Origin: JAFDVL01 sp043775925
GTDB lineage: Bacteria > Acidobacteriota > Blastocatellia > RBC074
Assembly (NCBI GenBank): GCA_043775925.1
Contig: JAYVRW010000025.1
Coordinates: forward strand, 1-33,773
Direction: 5' to 3'
Length of the DNA stretch: 33,773 nucleotides
The first letter of the stretch is position 1; every line of letters begins with the position of its first letter. Shown piece by piece: positions 14,746 to 23,643 of the stretch. Position numbers and translations under genes: made by a program. The notes beneath the pieces were generated by a model. That model saw only the letters and a program-made list of their open reading frames with translations. It was not told the origin of the DNA and ran no database searches.

Positions 14746-17700
14746 TTAAGCGGTTTTAGGCTGTGGTAAAAGGTGATGGCGGCGCAATATTTTTCGTAGA
14801 CCATATCGTGAAACACCTAACTCTATTGCAACTCTGGAAATATTACCTTTATGTCGCGTCAGTGCCTCGCTAATTACTTGATGCTCGGTATCCGCCAGAG
14901 CTTCTGCCAATGAATGCTTGAAAGAAGATGGTAGTGCGGAGATCAGCCGAATTTTAGATTGATTACGAATATTCGCCGAGAGAAGGTCTTCCGTAATCTC
15001 TGTGCCTGCCGGAGTTAATGCCACTAATCGTTGCATCTCATTTTCCAGTTGCCTTGCATTTCCAGGCCAATCGTATTGCTTGAGTAGTGAGAGAGCTTTT
15101 GACGAAATAGAAATATCCTGCTTGTCTGATTGCGCCAGATTGCGAGCAAGAAAATGCTCAGTCAGTGGTGGAATTTCTTCGCGGCGCTCTCTCAGCGGAG
15201 GCATCCGAAATTCGATGACATTCAAGCGATAGTAGAGGTCTGCCCGAAACTGCTGAGTGGCAATCATCTCTTCCAAATCACAATTGGTAGCAGCGAGGAT
15301 GCGAACATCTGCGATTCGTGGCGAAACTTCACCAAGTCTTTGGACTTCACCGTTTTGAAAAAATCTGAGCAGTTTTGGTTGCATCTCGCGCGCCAGCTCA
15401 CCAATTTCATCCAGAAAAAGAGTTCCTTTTTCGGCAGCCCCGATCATCCCGGGAAAATCCGCAGTGGCTCCCGTAAACGCTCCTCGCCGATGCCCGAAAA
15501 GCTGTGATTCGATCAGCTCACGCGGAGCCGAAGCACAATTAAAAGGAATGAATGAATGTGCGGCGCGTTTGCTATAGGCGTGAATCGCACGTGCCACCAA
15601 TTCTTTTCCGGTTCCAGTTTCACCTGTAATTAAGACGGTGATTTCACTACTGCGCAAACTCAGAACCTGCTCAACAATTTTCTTCATTGCTTCGCTGCGA
15701 TACACCAGACCAGGTAATGAAATTTGATTCTTCTCCGCAAAGGAAGGAGCCGCTAGGAACTCTGAGCGGTGCTGAGTGGTACCACGTTCCAGTCCAATTT
15801 TGAATTGCTTGATTAGTAGTTCCAATAATGAATCAGGTAATGGTGATTGCTGTTTTCTCAGGTAGAGAAACTTAATTTGATGCTGCTCTGAAAACGAGTA
15901 AAGACTTGCCTCTCGCAAATCAATTTCATTTTTCATTAAGCACCGCCCCAATTCAGAAGCGAAGGCCTCAGTGCAGCCGCGCCAAGCAAGCGGTTCGAGT
16001 ATTTCGTTAGTCTCCTTAAAGAAAATGACCGGTGAAAATTGTAATTCTTCGGAGAGAATACGAATCATCTCACGCAGCAAGACCTCTTGCGAGAACTCAG
16101 CATCCAGAAGCCTGGTAATGACGGAAATGATCTGGTTTGATATTCCCGAATGGACTGGATTTGTCGGAGGGGGCGTCTTAAAGCTCTGCGAAAGTGCCTG
16201 AACGCGATCCAACATTGGCTGTGCCTCTAATTCTTCAAAAATATTTTTCGCTGTTTTTAGGGACTGATTGGCAAGTGTAAGTTCCCCACACTGGAGCTGA
16301 GCCTCGGCTAAATAACAATTGGCAACCCCTAATCGGTAACGGTCTCCCATGACCTCTCGAATTGAAATCGCCTGATTAAAACACCGTACAGCGACAGCCG
16401 CCTGATTTGAGGCTAATTCCACTGAACCAGTAATTTCGCGTAAATGTCCCATCAAATTGTTGGTATCTATCCGTTCAATTTCTTCCTTGATTGATTTTAA
16501 AAGTTCCTGAGCTGTAGCCGTTTCTCCGAGCGCTAAATGTGCTTCTATCAAGCAAAGTTGAGCAGCAGCTCGCCCACGCGGATCCCCCATGCGCTCGCAA
16601 ATTTCCAGACTTTGACGAAAGGATGAGCTGGCATTTGAAACATCTCCCGCCAATAATCTGCCTCGCCCCTGCACCAACAAGGCAACTGCATAATTAAATC
16701 CTACCTTGAGTTCTTTTAATGAACTCAGGCTTTCTGCCAGTAATTTTTCCGCTTCGTCAAAATGTCCTTTGAGATAATTGAGGTCTGCAAGTGTTTCCAG
16801 CGTAGTGGCAACAACGAGCGGCGCCTCGCAATGCCTGGCTCTGGACAGCGCTTCATTCAAAGCTTCTTCAGCTCGTCGCAGTTCACCCAGCCGTAACAGG
16901 CTGTATCCTAAATTTGAGTAAGCAGTGATAATCAAGCGTGGATGGCGTGCGCGTTCGAGTGATGGCAAGGCGCGCTCAATCAAAAGAGCACTTTCCTGCA
17001 TTTGGCCTTGCAAGGAAGCAATCGCCGCCAAATTAATATCAGTACTGCCTTGCATCAACGGCGCGTCAATCAGGCTCAAAGCTTCAAGAGCTTGATACAA
17101 TGACTGCTTGGCCGTGTCAAATTCGCCTTCCAGAAAATAAACAATCCCAATGCCGTTATAAGCCTGCGCCAGGAGTAATGGTTGCCCTTGATTCTCACCA
17201 ATCACCTTCGAAAAATGGTCACGGGCAAACCATAATTCTCCTAAACGCCGATAAAGTGTCCCAAGTAATATCCGACTTTTTGCTTTGGACTGCGCATCAT
17301 TTACTTCCTGAGCTAAAATAATAGATTGCTTGGCGTAGGCAATCGCTTTCGGTAAGTCAGTCGCACCATAAGCCGACCCCAGCCTGAAGCAAATTTCACT
17401 TTGAGCGCTTAGTGAAACTGTCCGGCGGTGCGCATCATCTTCATAACCAGTCAGCACCATCAAAGACTTGGAAAATTGCGCCAGACTTTCTAAAGCCTCG
17501 GCTAAAAGACAACGAATCACCGCCTCAGATTCAGGGCGTAACCCAGGAGCTTTAAGGGCAACCTCACAATGAGAACCAGCTTCCTCATACAAAAAACTTT
17601 GCATCGCAGAACGCGCCTGGCTCACACATTTGCTCCAACCCGGAGTGCGCTTTCCTGGTGACGGGGACGCTAATTTATTTTCACTTCGGGAATCACCCAT
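14746..17700 (-). CDS. Sigma-54-dependent transcriptional activator with TPR and GAF-like sensor region
   Basis: A 984-residue enhancer-binding protein. Residues about 30-500 are an array of TPR-like helical pairs (for example AYSNLGYSLLRLGELRRAEEAL), about 525-640 a GAF-like domain, and 660-895 the AAA+ sigma-54 interaction domain with Walker A GETGTGKE (693-700), the sigma-54 contact loop GAFTGA (740-745), Walker B GTLFLDEIGEL and an intact arginine-finger region (RADLYYRLNVIEFRMPPLRER). A Fis-type helix-turn-helix ends it (about 930-975, NISRVAIELGVSRYGLRKIL). There is no receiver domain, so the input is a ligand or protein sensed by the TPR/GAF part rather than phosphorylation. It is divergent from the subtilase/export genes and upstream of the EPS operon, which is its probable target. 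Confidence 0.95.
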   Translation of the reverse strand: MGDSRSENKLASPSPGKRTPGWSKCVSQARSAMQSFLYEEAGSHCEVALKAPGLRPESEAVIRCLLAEALESLAQFSKSLMVLTGYEDDAHRRTVSLSAQSEICFRLGSAYGATDLPKAIAYAKQSIILAQEVNDAQSKAKSRILLGTLYRRLGELWFARDHFSKVIGENQGQPLLLAQAYNGIGIVYFLEGEFDTAKQSLYQALEALSLIDAPLMQGSTDINLAAIASLQGQMQESALLIERALPSLERARHPRLIITAYSNLGYSLLRLGELRRAEEALNEALSRARHCEAPLVVATTLETLADLNYLKGHFDEAEKLLAESLSSLKELKVGFNYAVALLVQGRGRLLAGDVSNASSSFRQSLEICERMGDPRGRAAAQLCLIEAHLALGETATAQELLKSIKEEIERIDTNNLMGHLREITGSVELASNQAAVAVRCFNQAISIREVMGDRYRLGVANCYLAEAQLQCGELTLANQSLKTAKNIFEELEAQPMLDRVQALSQSFKTPPPTNPVHSGISNQIISVITRLLDAEFSQEVLLREMIRILSEELQFSPVIFFKETNEILEPLAWRGCTEAFASELGRCLMKNEIDLREASLYSFSEQHQIKFLYLRKQQSPLPDSLLELLIKQFKIGLERGTTQHRSEFLAAPSFAEKNQISLPGLVYRSEAMKKIVEQVLSLRSSEITVLITGETGTGKELVARAIHAYSKRAAHSFIPFNCASAPRELIESQLFGHRRGAFTGATADFPGMIGAAEKGTLFLDEIGELAREMQPKLLRFFQNGEVQRLGEVSPRIADVRILAATNCDLEEMIATQQFRADLYYRLNVIEFRMPPLRERREEIPPLTEHFLARNLAQSDKQDISISSKALSLLKQYDWPGNARQLENEMQRLVALTPAGTEITEDLLSANIRNQSKIRLISALPSSFKHSLAEALADTEHQVISEALTRHKGNISRVAIELGVSRYGLRKILRRHHLLPQPKTA

Positions 17701-17970
17701 AAAATCCTGATTGTTATCGAATTCCGTTCACAAACAAACCATCACCCTCTTCCTGAGGTTCCAATAAAACTTCACGATTGTGCCGTTAGACCATGTAATA
17801 TTTTCAATCGCCATATTTATTCAGGAGATTAATCATAAATTGCAAAAAGCTGACAAATTTACTTCAAATCTCTGCAACTTCCTCGCTATTAAGTATTTCA
17901 GGAAGTGAGACTTTGTGCGCAGACGACAAATTGTATTAGAACTCCGGCTGAACGCAGAAGTACAAATCGA

Positions 17971-19872
17971 ATGAACCAACTCTATCGAGAAAAATTCTAC
18001 CGATTCCCCTGCCTGTTACTGGCGGCGCTCTTACTGCTGCCTACTCAAATTGTCGCCATCAAGCCACAAAATCTGCCTCAGCAAAGAGTTGAAATCCCAC
18101 TTCATCTGAAAAAGAAAATCGCTCCCGATCTGGACGATTCACCTAACCTGCCAGGGAGCGACCTCCGACGTATTGTGGTCAAATTTAGTAGCTCAACTTC
18201 AGATTTTGCAGTGAAATCTAAGATTTTGGGGATGGGTGGAAAGATAAAGCAGCTTCACCAAAATATGAACCTCGCAACCATTGACCTGCCTCGCTCACGA
18301 GTCAACGAATTAGCTGAAGCTTTAGAAGTCGAATACGTCAGTCCTGATCGCCCTCTGTTGGCTTTTGGGCATATTGAGACAACCACAGGAGCTGCACAGG
18401 TTCGTAGCTTAACAAGCGCACCCCCACTTAATGGCAAAGGGATCGGGATTGCTATTATTGACAGTGGGATTGATAGTAATCACAAGTTGCTCCGAACTTC
18501 GGCAGAACACCCTGGAGTAGTAAAATATTCGAGCTTTACTAATAGTATTGCCACTACCGACAGATATGGTCATGGCACGCATATCGCCTCAATTGCCAGT
18601 GGGAGCGATGCCCTCAGTAAAGGCAGTTATGAAGGGATCGCGCCTGGTGCCAATCTGATTAACTTACGGGTACTTGATGATCGCGGAGTGGGAACAATGA
18701 GCAGCCTCCTTGCCGCCATTGACTGGTGTATCACTAATAGAACCCTCTACAACATCCGTGTTATTAACCTCAGTGTCGGATCCATCGCCACTGACAGTTA
18801 TCGAAACGATCCGCTCTGCCTGGCCGCTCGTCGCGCTGTTAATGCTGGCATTATTGTCGTCGCAGCAGCCGGAAATGATGGGAAAGATAGTCTCGGGAAA
18901 AAAGTTTATGGCGGTATTCATTCACCTGGCATTGACCCTTCGGTCATGACAGTTGGAGCGACCAACTCTCTCTTTACAGACCAGCGTTCCGATGACAAGG
19001 TTGCTACCTACAGCTCTCGCGGCCCGACACGGGGATATACCACTAACGGTTCAGGCATCAAAAATTATGACAACCTGATCAAACCTGATTTGGTGGCTCC
19101 CGGCAATAAAATTATCGGCGCCAGTTCCAGTAATCCAGATACTAAGGATAACCTTAATAATCTCATCGTAAGCTATCCTGTTTTGGCGATAGATTCGACT
19201 GTCAAACCGGAAGAGAGAATCATGTATTTGAATGGAACCTCTGTCGCTGCTCCAATAGTTTCAGGCGCAGTAGCTTTACTTTTACAAGCAAATCCAAATC
19301 TGACACCTAATCTGGTGAAAGCCATTTTGATGTATTCAGCGCAACCAATTCGCGGCTACAACACACTGGAACAGGGAGCCGGCTCGCTTAACATTGATGG
19401 CGCTGTACGCATTGCCAGGTTGATTAAACCCTATCCTTCTTCGCTCTCAAACAGCTCGTACATGCTAACCAGCTTACTGCCGGCCCCGCAACTTAGTTAT
19501 ATCGCAGATGAAAATTGCTGGTGGGGTCAGGGCGTGATCACAAACTACTGTTTTCTGACAGGTAGCAATCTAATGACCTATTGGCAGGGAATCTATTCCC
19601 GAAACTTGACGCTGGCGGATGCCACAAAGGTTTCGAATAGCAGTATTTCTCAGGTTCCGGGACTTACTTCGTGGGGAGTTTCAAATAGCCTTGGAGTAAC
19701 CTTCGCCGATGGAACTACCATGGCTAATGGTTATCTTCTGGCGAGTGGTGTAACTTTTGCCGATGGTACAACTTTTGCTAGTGGAGTCACTTTTGCCGAC
19801 GGTCAATTAGTTTCCGACAGCACAGTCACTACCAAGACAATCAAGTCAAAGGTTGTCGTACCAGGCGACTAA
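17971..19872 (+). CDS. Secreted subtilisin-like serine protease (S8) with GVTFADG repeats
   Basis: A 633-residue exported protease. I start at ATG 17971, where a typical signal peptide begins (FPCLLLAALLLLPTQIVA); a GTG at 17905 is in frame but adds 22 residues before it. Residues about 60-130 look like an I9-type inhibitory propeptide (RRIVVKFSSSTSDFAVKSKI). The catalytic triad is complete: Asp164 in AIIDSGID, His201 in GHGTHIASI, Ser424 in LNGTSVAAP, with the oxyanion Asn in AAAGNDG. The last 60 residues contain three copies of GVTFADG(T) separated by short TTMANGYLLAS/TTFAS-type spacers, probably a surface or wall-associated repeat. It is 43 bp before the export gene, so it is probably co-transcribed with it and tied to EPS maturation or matrix remodelling (inferred). 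Confidence 0.93.
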   Translation: MNQLYREKFYRFPCLLLAALLLLPTQIVAIKPQNLPQQRVEIPLHLKKKIAPDLDDSPNLPGSDLRRIVVKFSSSTSDFAVKSKILGMGGKIKQLHQNMNLATIDLPRSRVNELAEALEVEYVSPDRPLLAFGHIETTTGAAQVRSLTSAPPLNGKGIGIAIIDSGIDSNHKLLRTSAEHPGVVKYSSFTNSIATTDRYGHGTHIASIASGSDALSKGSYEGIAPGANLINLRVLDDRGVGTMSSLLAAIDWCITNRTLYNIRVINLSVGSIATDSYRNDPLCLAARRAVNAGIIVVAAAGNDGKDSLGKKVYGGIHSPGIDPSVMTVGATNSLFTDQRSDDKVATYSSRGPTRGYTTNGSGIKNYDNLIKPDLVAPGNKIIGASSSNPDTKDNLNNLIVSYPVLAIDSTVKPEERIMYLNGTSVAAPIVSGAVALLLQANPNLTPNLVKAILMYSAQPIRGYNTLEQGAGSLNIDGAVRIARLIKPYPSSLSNSSYMLTSLLPAPQLSYIADENCWWGQGVITNYCFLTGSNLMTYWQGIYSRNLTLADATKVSNSSISQVPGLTSWGVSNSLGVTFADGTTMANGYLLASGVTFADGTTFASGVTFADGQLVSDSTVTTKTIKSKVVVPGD

Positions 19873-19915
19873 ATTGTTGATTGAATAATTTTATTTACAG
19901 ATAACGCGAGCGTAT

Positions 19916-20662
19916 ATGACAAAGAGATTCGGCTTTACTCAACTATCAATCATCAGCAATTTTTCAAGTATTAATGTCCTGCAAGCTCTACTTCTCACAG
20001 GAGTTTTAGTATTCTTATGGGTGTCATCTTCAGCTGCTCAATCAGTTTCAAAACCAAGTGAAAAGCCAGCAAATGAACATTTTGTCCTCAATGCAACTCC
20101 TGATTATCAAATCCATAAAGGCGATAAACTCAGCATCAGGTTTCTTTATCAACCAGAGTTAAGTGAGGCGGCGGTTGTCGTGCGACCGGATGGCAAGATC
20201 AGCCTGCCAATGATAGACGAAATAAAAGTGGAAGGATTAACTGCCCCACAAGTAAAGAAACTGCTCGAAAAAGCTTATCGGGAAACTCTGCTCGACCCGG
20301 AAATCAATGTCAGTATCATAGAATTTGTGCCGCAACGCTTTTTCGTCGGAGGGCAGGTTTTTAAACCGGGAAGCTATGATCTACGCGCCGGACAAACGCT
20401 GCTGCAAGCTATTATTCTGGCGGGAGGATTCACGCCGGAAGCGCATCGAAAATACGTTCTCCACGCCAGAGCCGTTGGCAATAAAGAACTGAAAGTAGTT
20501 GCCATAGACGTAACGAAAATCTTTAAAACCGGAGATCACAAAGAAGAAGTTTTGCTTCAGGACGGAGATTACATTTTTGTCCCGAATTCAAAGCTTTCTA
20601 AATTTAATTCAATCGTGACGGCGTTTCGCTCTATTATGCCGGGCTATGCTATTCAGTTTTAA
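19916..20662 (+). CDS. Wza-type polysaccharide export protein
   Basis: A 248-residue periplasmic/outer-membrane protein. A signal segment covers about residues 20-42 (LLLTGVLVFLWVSSSAAQ) without a lipobox cysteine. Residues 62-138 form the Poly_export domain (PDYQIHKGDKLSIRFLYQPELS, VRPDGKISLPMI, LDPEINVSIIEF), followed by one SLBB domain at about 141-192 (FFVGGQVFKPGSYDLRAGQ, QAIILAGGFTPEAH). It is shorter than E. coli Wza and has no clear C-terminal outer-membrane helix, as in many small export proteins outside Enterobacteria. It would form the outer conduit for the EPS made by the minus-strand operon. It follows the subtilase gene by 43 bp and ends in a shared inverted repeat with valS. 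Confidence 0.93.
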   Translation: MTKRFGFTQLSIISNFSSINVLQALLLTGVLVFLWVSSSAAQSVSKPSEKPANEHFVLNATPDYQIHKGDKLSIRFLYQPELSEAAVVVRPDGKISLPMIDEIKVEGLTAPQVKKLLEKAYRETLLDPEINVSIIEFVPQRFFVGGQVFKPGSYDLRAGQTLLQAIILAGGFTPEAHRKYVLHARAVGNKELKVVAIDVTKIFKTGDHKEEVLLQDGDYIFVPNSKLSKFNSIVTAFRSIMPGYAIQF

Positions 20663-20663
20663 A

Positions 20664-20721
20664 AGGTACGATAGGCGTCCTGCCTGTCGCTGATCTGAAA
20701 ATCGGGGCGCCTATCGTACCT
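20664..20721. terminator. 14-bp inverted repeat between two convergent genes
   Basis: AGGTACGATAGGCG and CGCCTATCGTACCT form a perfect 14-bp stem around a 30-nt loop that itself has G+C-rich repeats. It lies between the stops of the export gene and valS. On the minus strand the stem is followed by TTTTAAAA, so it may terminate valS. Its size also resembles dispersed REP-like intergenic elements. Confidence 0.7.
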
Positions 20722-20722
20722 C

Positions 20723-23500
20723 TTACAAACTTTCCAGGACAGCTTTCATCTTAGCAATTTGCTCTTCCAGTTCGACTGACCGGGCTTGTGATTGGGCGAC
20801 GACTTCGGCGGCGGCACGGGCTAGGAAATCCTGATTTGACAGGCGTTTCTGTAAGCCTTCGTATTCACCGGAAAGTTTCGTCAGTGTCGTTTTCAAACGT
20901 TCCCGTTCTTTGTCGAAGTCAACTAAACCTTCCAGCGGCACAGCGATTTCGATGCCACTTAAAACATCACGAACAGAGCCTTTTTGCGCAGCAATAGTTT
21001 CGACCAGTTCAAGATTTTCTAATCGCGCCAGCCTGACAATTTGATCCTTCATCGCAGTCATCACCGCTTTGCTGGCTTCGTCTGAAGTTGCCAGTTGCGC
21101 TTTGATTTTTACTGATGGGGCGATGTTGAAAGTCGAGCGAATATTGCGAAGTTTCGACACTACGCCAGTGAATAATTCCATCTCGCGCTCGGCTTGTTCA
21201 TCACCTGCACCTGCCTGCGGAAAATCCTTCAAGCAAATCGTTTCGCCCTTGTGTGGCAGGCGTTGCCAAAGCTCTTCGGTGATAAATGGCATCAGTGGAT
21301 GTAGTAAGCATAGGCTGCGTTCCAGAATGTAAATGATGCGGCGTTTGACGGCAGTATTTTCGTCGGAAATTTCCGTCGAAGTCACGAATGGCTTCGATAA
21401 TTCGATGTACCAATCGCAAAAATCATTCCAGAAAAATTGATACAACGTCGCGGCAGCTTCATGGAAACGATATTCCGTCAAAGCCGAATTCACTTCGCTC
21501 GTCGCGTGTTGCAAACGGCTCAGAATCCAACGATCCGCGAGGGTTGGACTTGATAATTCTGTTTCCCATTCGAGCGGCTCCTGATCTTCTAAAATCTCAC
21601 CGCAATTCATCAGGACAAACCGCGTCGCATTCCAAATCTTGTTCGCAAAATTGCGCGAAGATTCAAGCTTGGAGTCCTGCAACGCCAGCGTCAATCCTGC
21701 CGTCGAAGCCGCCGTCAAAGCAAACCGCGCCGCGTCTGTTCCGTACTTGTCAAAAACCTCCAAAGGATCAATCACGTTGCCTTTGGTCTTCGACATTTTC
21801 TGACCTTGCGGATCAAGGACGAGCGCATTGATGTACACGGTGCTGAACGGGACTTCACCCATAAATTTCAAGCCCATCATCATCATTCTTGCGACCCAGA
21901 AAAAGATGATGTCCTGCGCCGTGACTAACACCTGCGTAGGATAGAATTTTTTCAAATCTTCGGTTTGCTCAGGCCAGCCCAGCGTTGAAAAAGGCCACAA
22001 AGCAGATGAAAACCACGTATCAAGAACGTCTTCGTCAGGCGTCAAAACGGTGTTCGCCTCCTTGCCTTGTTGCACCAAACGCTCACGGGCTTCGGCTTCG
22101 TTGCGCGCAACAACAATTTCGCCGTCGGGCGTATACCACGCTGGAATGCGATGTCCCCACCAGAGTTGCCGCGAGATGCACCAGTCCTGAATATTTTCGA
22201 GCCAGCCGCAGTAAATTTTGGAAACGCCTTCAGGAATAATTTTTGTGCGTCCGTCTAAAACAGCTTGCAGCGCAGGCTCAGCCAGCGGCTGCATTTTCAT
22301 AAACCACTGTGTAGAAATCAGCGGTTCGACAACTTGTCCGCTGCGTTGGCAATGGCCGACGTTATGCGTGTAATCTTCGACTTTGAGCAATAATCCGGCG
22401 GCTTCTAAATCGGCGACGACAGCTTTACGCGCAACGTAACGATCCAGTCCGCGATATTTTTCAGGCGCGGCGTCCGTGATTTTCGCTTCTTTGCTGATGA
22501 CCTGAATGAATTCCAAGCCGTGCCGTTTGCCCATCGCAAAATCGTTTGGATCGTGCGCGGGAGTGACTTTGACCAAACCCGTGCCGAAATCTTTTTCGAC
22601 GAGGTTGTCCTGAATAAATTGAATTTCGCGCCCGACCAGCGGCAATACAATCTTCTTATCTTTCAACTCGGCGTAGCGTTCGTCTTCAGGATTAAACGCC
22701 ACTGCCGTATCACCAAGCATCGTTTCGGGACGAGTCGTAGCGACGACAATAAATGTTCCCTGCGCAGTTTTGAGCAGGCCTGATTTTGCTTCGCCTTCGT
22801 TGAGCGCGGCGTAGGCTTCGGCTAAGCCATCGATCCGGTCGCTACCGCTCGTGGTACTGTCCCCTTCTGCTCCGTCACTCACCGGATAAGCGATGTGCCA
22901 GATATTGCCTTTGACTGGCTTCATCTCAGTTTCGAGATCGGAAATTGCAGTTTGTAATCCGGGCGACCAGTTGACCATGTATTCGCCGCGATAAATCAAA
23001 CCTTCGTCGTAAAGGCGGACAAAAACTTCCAGCACAGCTTTAGATAAACCCTCGTCCATCGTGAAGCGTTCGCGTGACCAGTCTACGGAATCTCCCACAA
23101 TACGCATTTGTTTTTGAATCGTACCGCCGGAATGGGCTTTCCATTCCCAAACTTTTTCAAGGAATTTTTCGCGGCCTAAATCGCGGCGGTCAACACCCTC
23201 AGCGGCGAGTTGCCGCGTCACTACCATTTGCGTAGCAATGCCGGCGTGATCGGTTCCCGGCAACCACAAAACCCGGTCGCCGCTCATTCTGCGCCAACGT
23301 GCTAACACGTCCTGCAAGGTGTGATTAAGCGCATGTCCCATGTGCAAATAACCTGTGACATTCGGCGGCGGAATCACCATCGTGAAAACAGGCGCATCAG
23401 GATTCGTTTGTTTTTCAGGCGCGAAATATTGGTTCGCTTCCCATTCGGGATACCAGCGGCCTTCGACTTCTTTGGGTTCGTATTGTTTCGGAATTTCCAT
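20723..23500 (-). CDS. valS: Valyl-tRNA synthetase
   Basis: A 925-residue class I aminoacyl-tRNA synthetase that charges tRNA-Val. It has the HIGH motif as PPPNVTGYLHMGHAL (HMGH at 53-56), a CP1 editing domain at roughly 200-390 (VVATTRPETMLGDTAVA, KVTPAHDPNDF), WCISRQLWWGHRIPAWY, and KMSKT at 568-572 (GQKMSKTKGNVIDP). The anticodon-binding domain contains NDFCDWYIELSKP, and the C-terminal coiled-coil tRNA arm covers about 855-925 (LVDFDKERERLKTTLTKLSGE). Full length. Small oddities are an acidic/Ser-rich insertion at about 208-247 near the start of the editing domain and TAQDIIFFW where TGxDIIFFW is common. The ATG at 23500 has only a weak ribosome site. Housekeeping gene, unrelated to its neighbours. 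Confidence 0.98.
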   Translation of the reverse strand: MEIPKQYEPKEVEGRWYPEWEANQYFAPEKQTNPDAPVFTMVIPPPNVTGYLHMGHALNHTLQDVLARWRRMSGDRVLWLPGTDHAGIATQMVVTRQLAAEGVDRRDLGREKFLEKVWEWKAHSGGTIQKQMRIVGDSVDWSRERFTMDEGLSKAVLEVFVRLYDEGLIYRGEYMVNWSPGLQTAISDLETEMKPVKGNIWHIAYPVSDGAEGDSTTSGSDRIDGLAEAYAALNEGEAKSGLLKTAQGTFIVVATTRPETMLGDTAVAFNPEDERYAELKDKKIVLPLVGREIQFIQDNLVEKDFGTGLVKVTPAHDPNDFAMGKRHGLEFIQVISKEAKITDAAPEKYRGLDRYVARKAVVADLEAAGLLLKVEDYTHNVGHCQRSGQVVEPLISTQWFMKMQPLAEPALQAVLDGRTKIIPEGVSKIYCGWLENIQDWCISRQLWWGHRIPAWYTPDGEIVVARNEAEARERLVQQGKEANTVLTPDEDVLDTWFSSALWPFSTLGWPEQTEDLKKFYPTQVLVTAQDIIFFWVARMMMMGLKFMGEVPFSTVYINALVLDPQGQKMSKTKGNVIDPLEVFDKYGTDAARFALTAASTAGLTLALQDSKLESSRNFANKIWNATRFVLMNCGEILEDQEPLEWETELSSPTLADRWILSRLQHATSEVNSALTEYRFHEAAATLYQFFWNDFCDWYIELSKPFVTSTEISDENTAVKRRIIYILERSLCLLHPLMPFITEELWQRLPHKGETICLKDFPQAGAGDEQAEREMELFTGVVSKLRNIRSTFNIAPSVKIKAQLATSDEASKAVMTAMKDQIVRLARLENLELVETIAAQKGSVRDVLSGIEIAVPLEGLVDFDKERERLKTTLTKLSGEYEGLQKRLSNQDFLARAAAEVVAQSQARSVELEEQIAKMKAVLESL

Positions 23501-23585
23501 AATAATTTCGATTGATGTTCTCAGTAATCCAAAAATGAATTGCCAATCATCTGGAATCTTGTGAGGTTCGTCAACAGCAAAAAAA

Positions 23586-23618
23586 TAACGTCGGCAACTT
23601 TTTCAAGCGCCGACGTTA
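23586..23618 (-). terminator. Intrinsic terminator after the response regulator
   Basis: TAACGTCGGC and GCCGACGTTA form a perfect 10-bp stem with a 13-nt loop. On the minus strand it is followed by TTTTTTTGC, a strong T-run, 26 bp after the stop codon. Confidence 0.85.
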
Positions 23619-23643
23619 CGCGGGGGTCAGTAAATGGATAACT

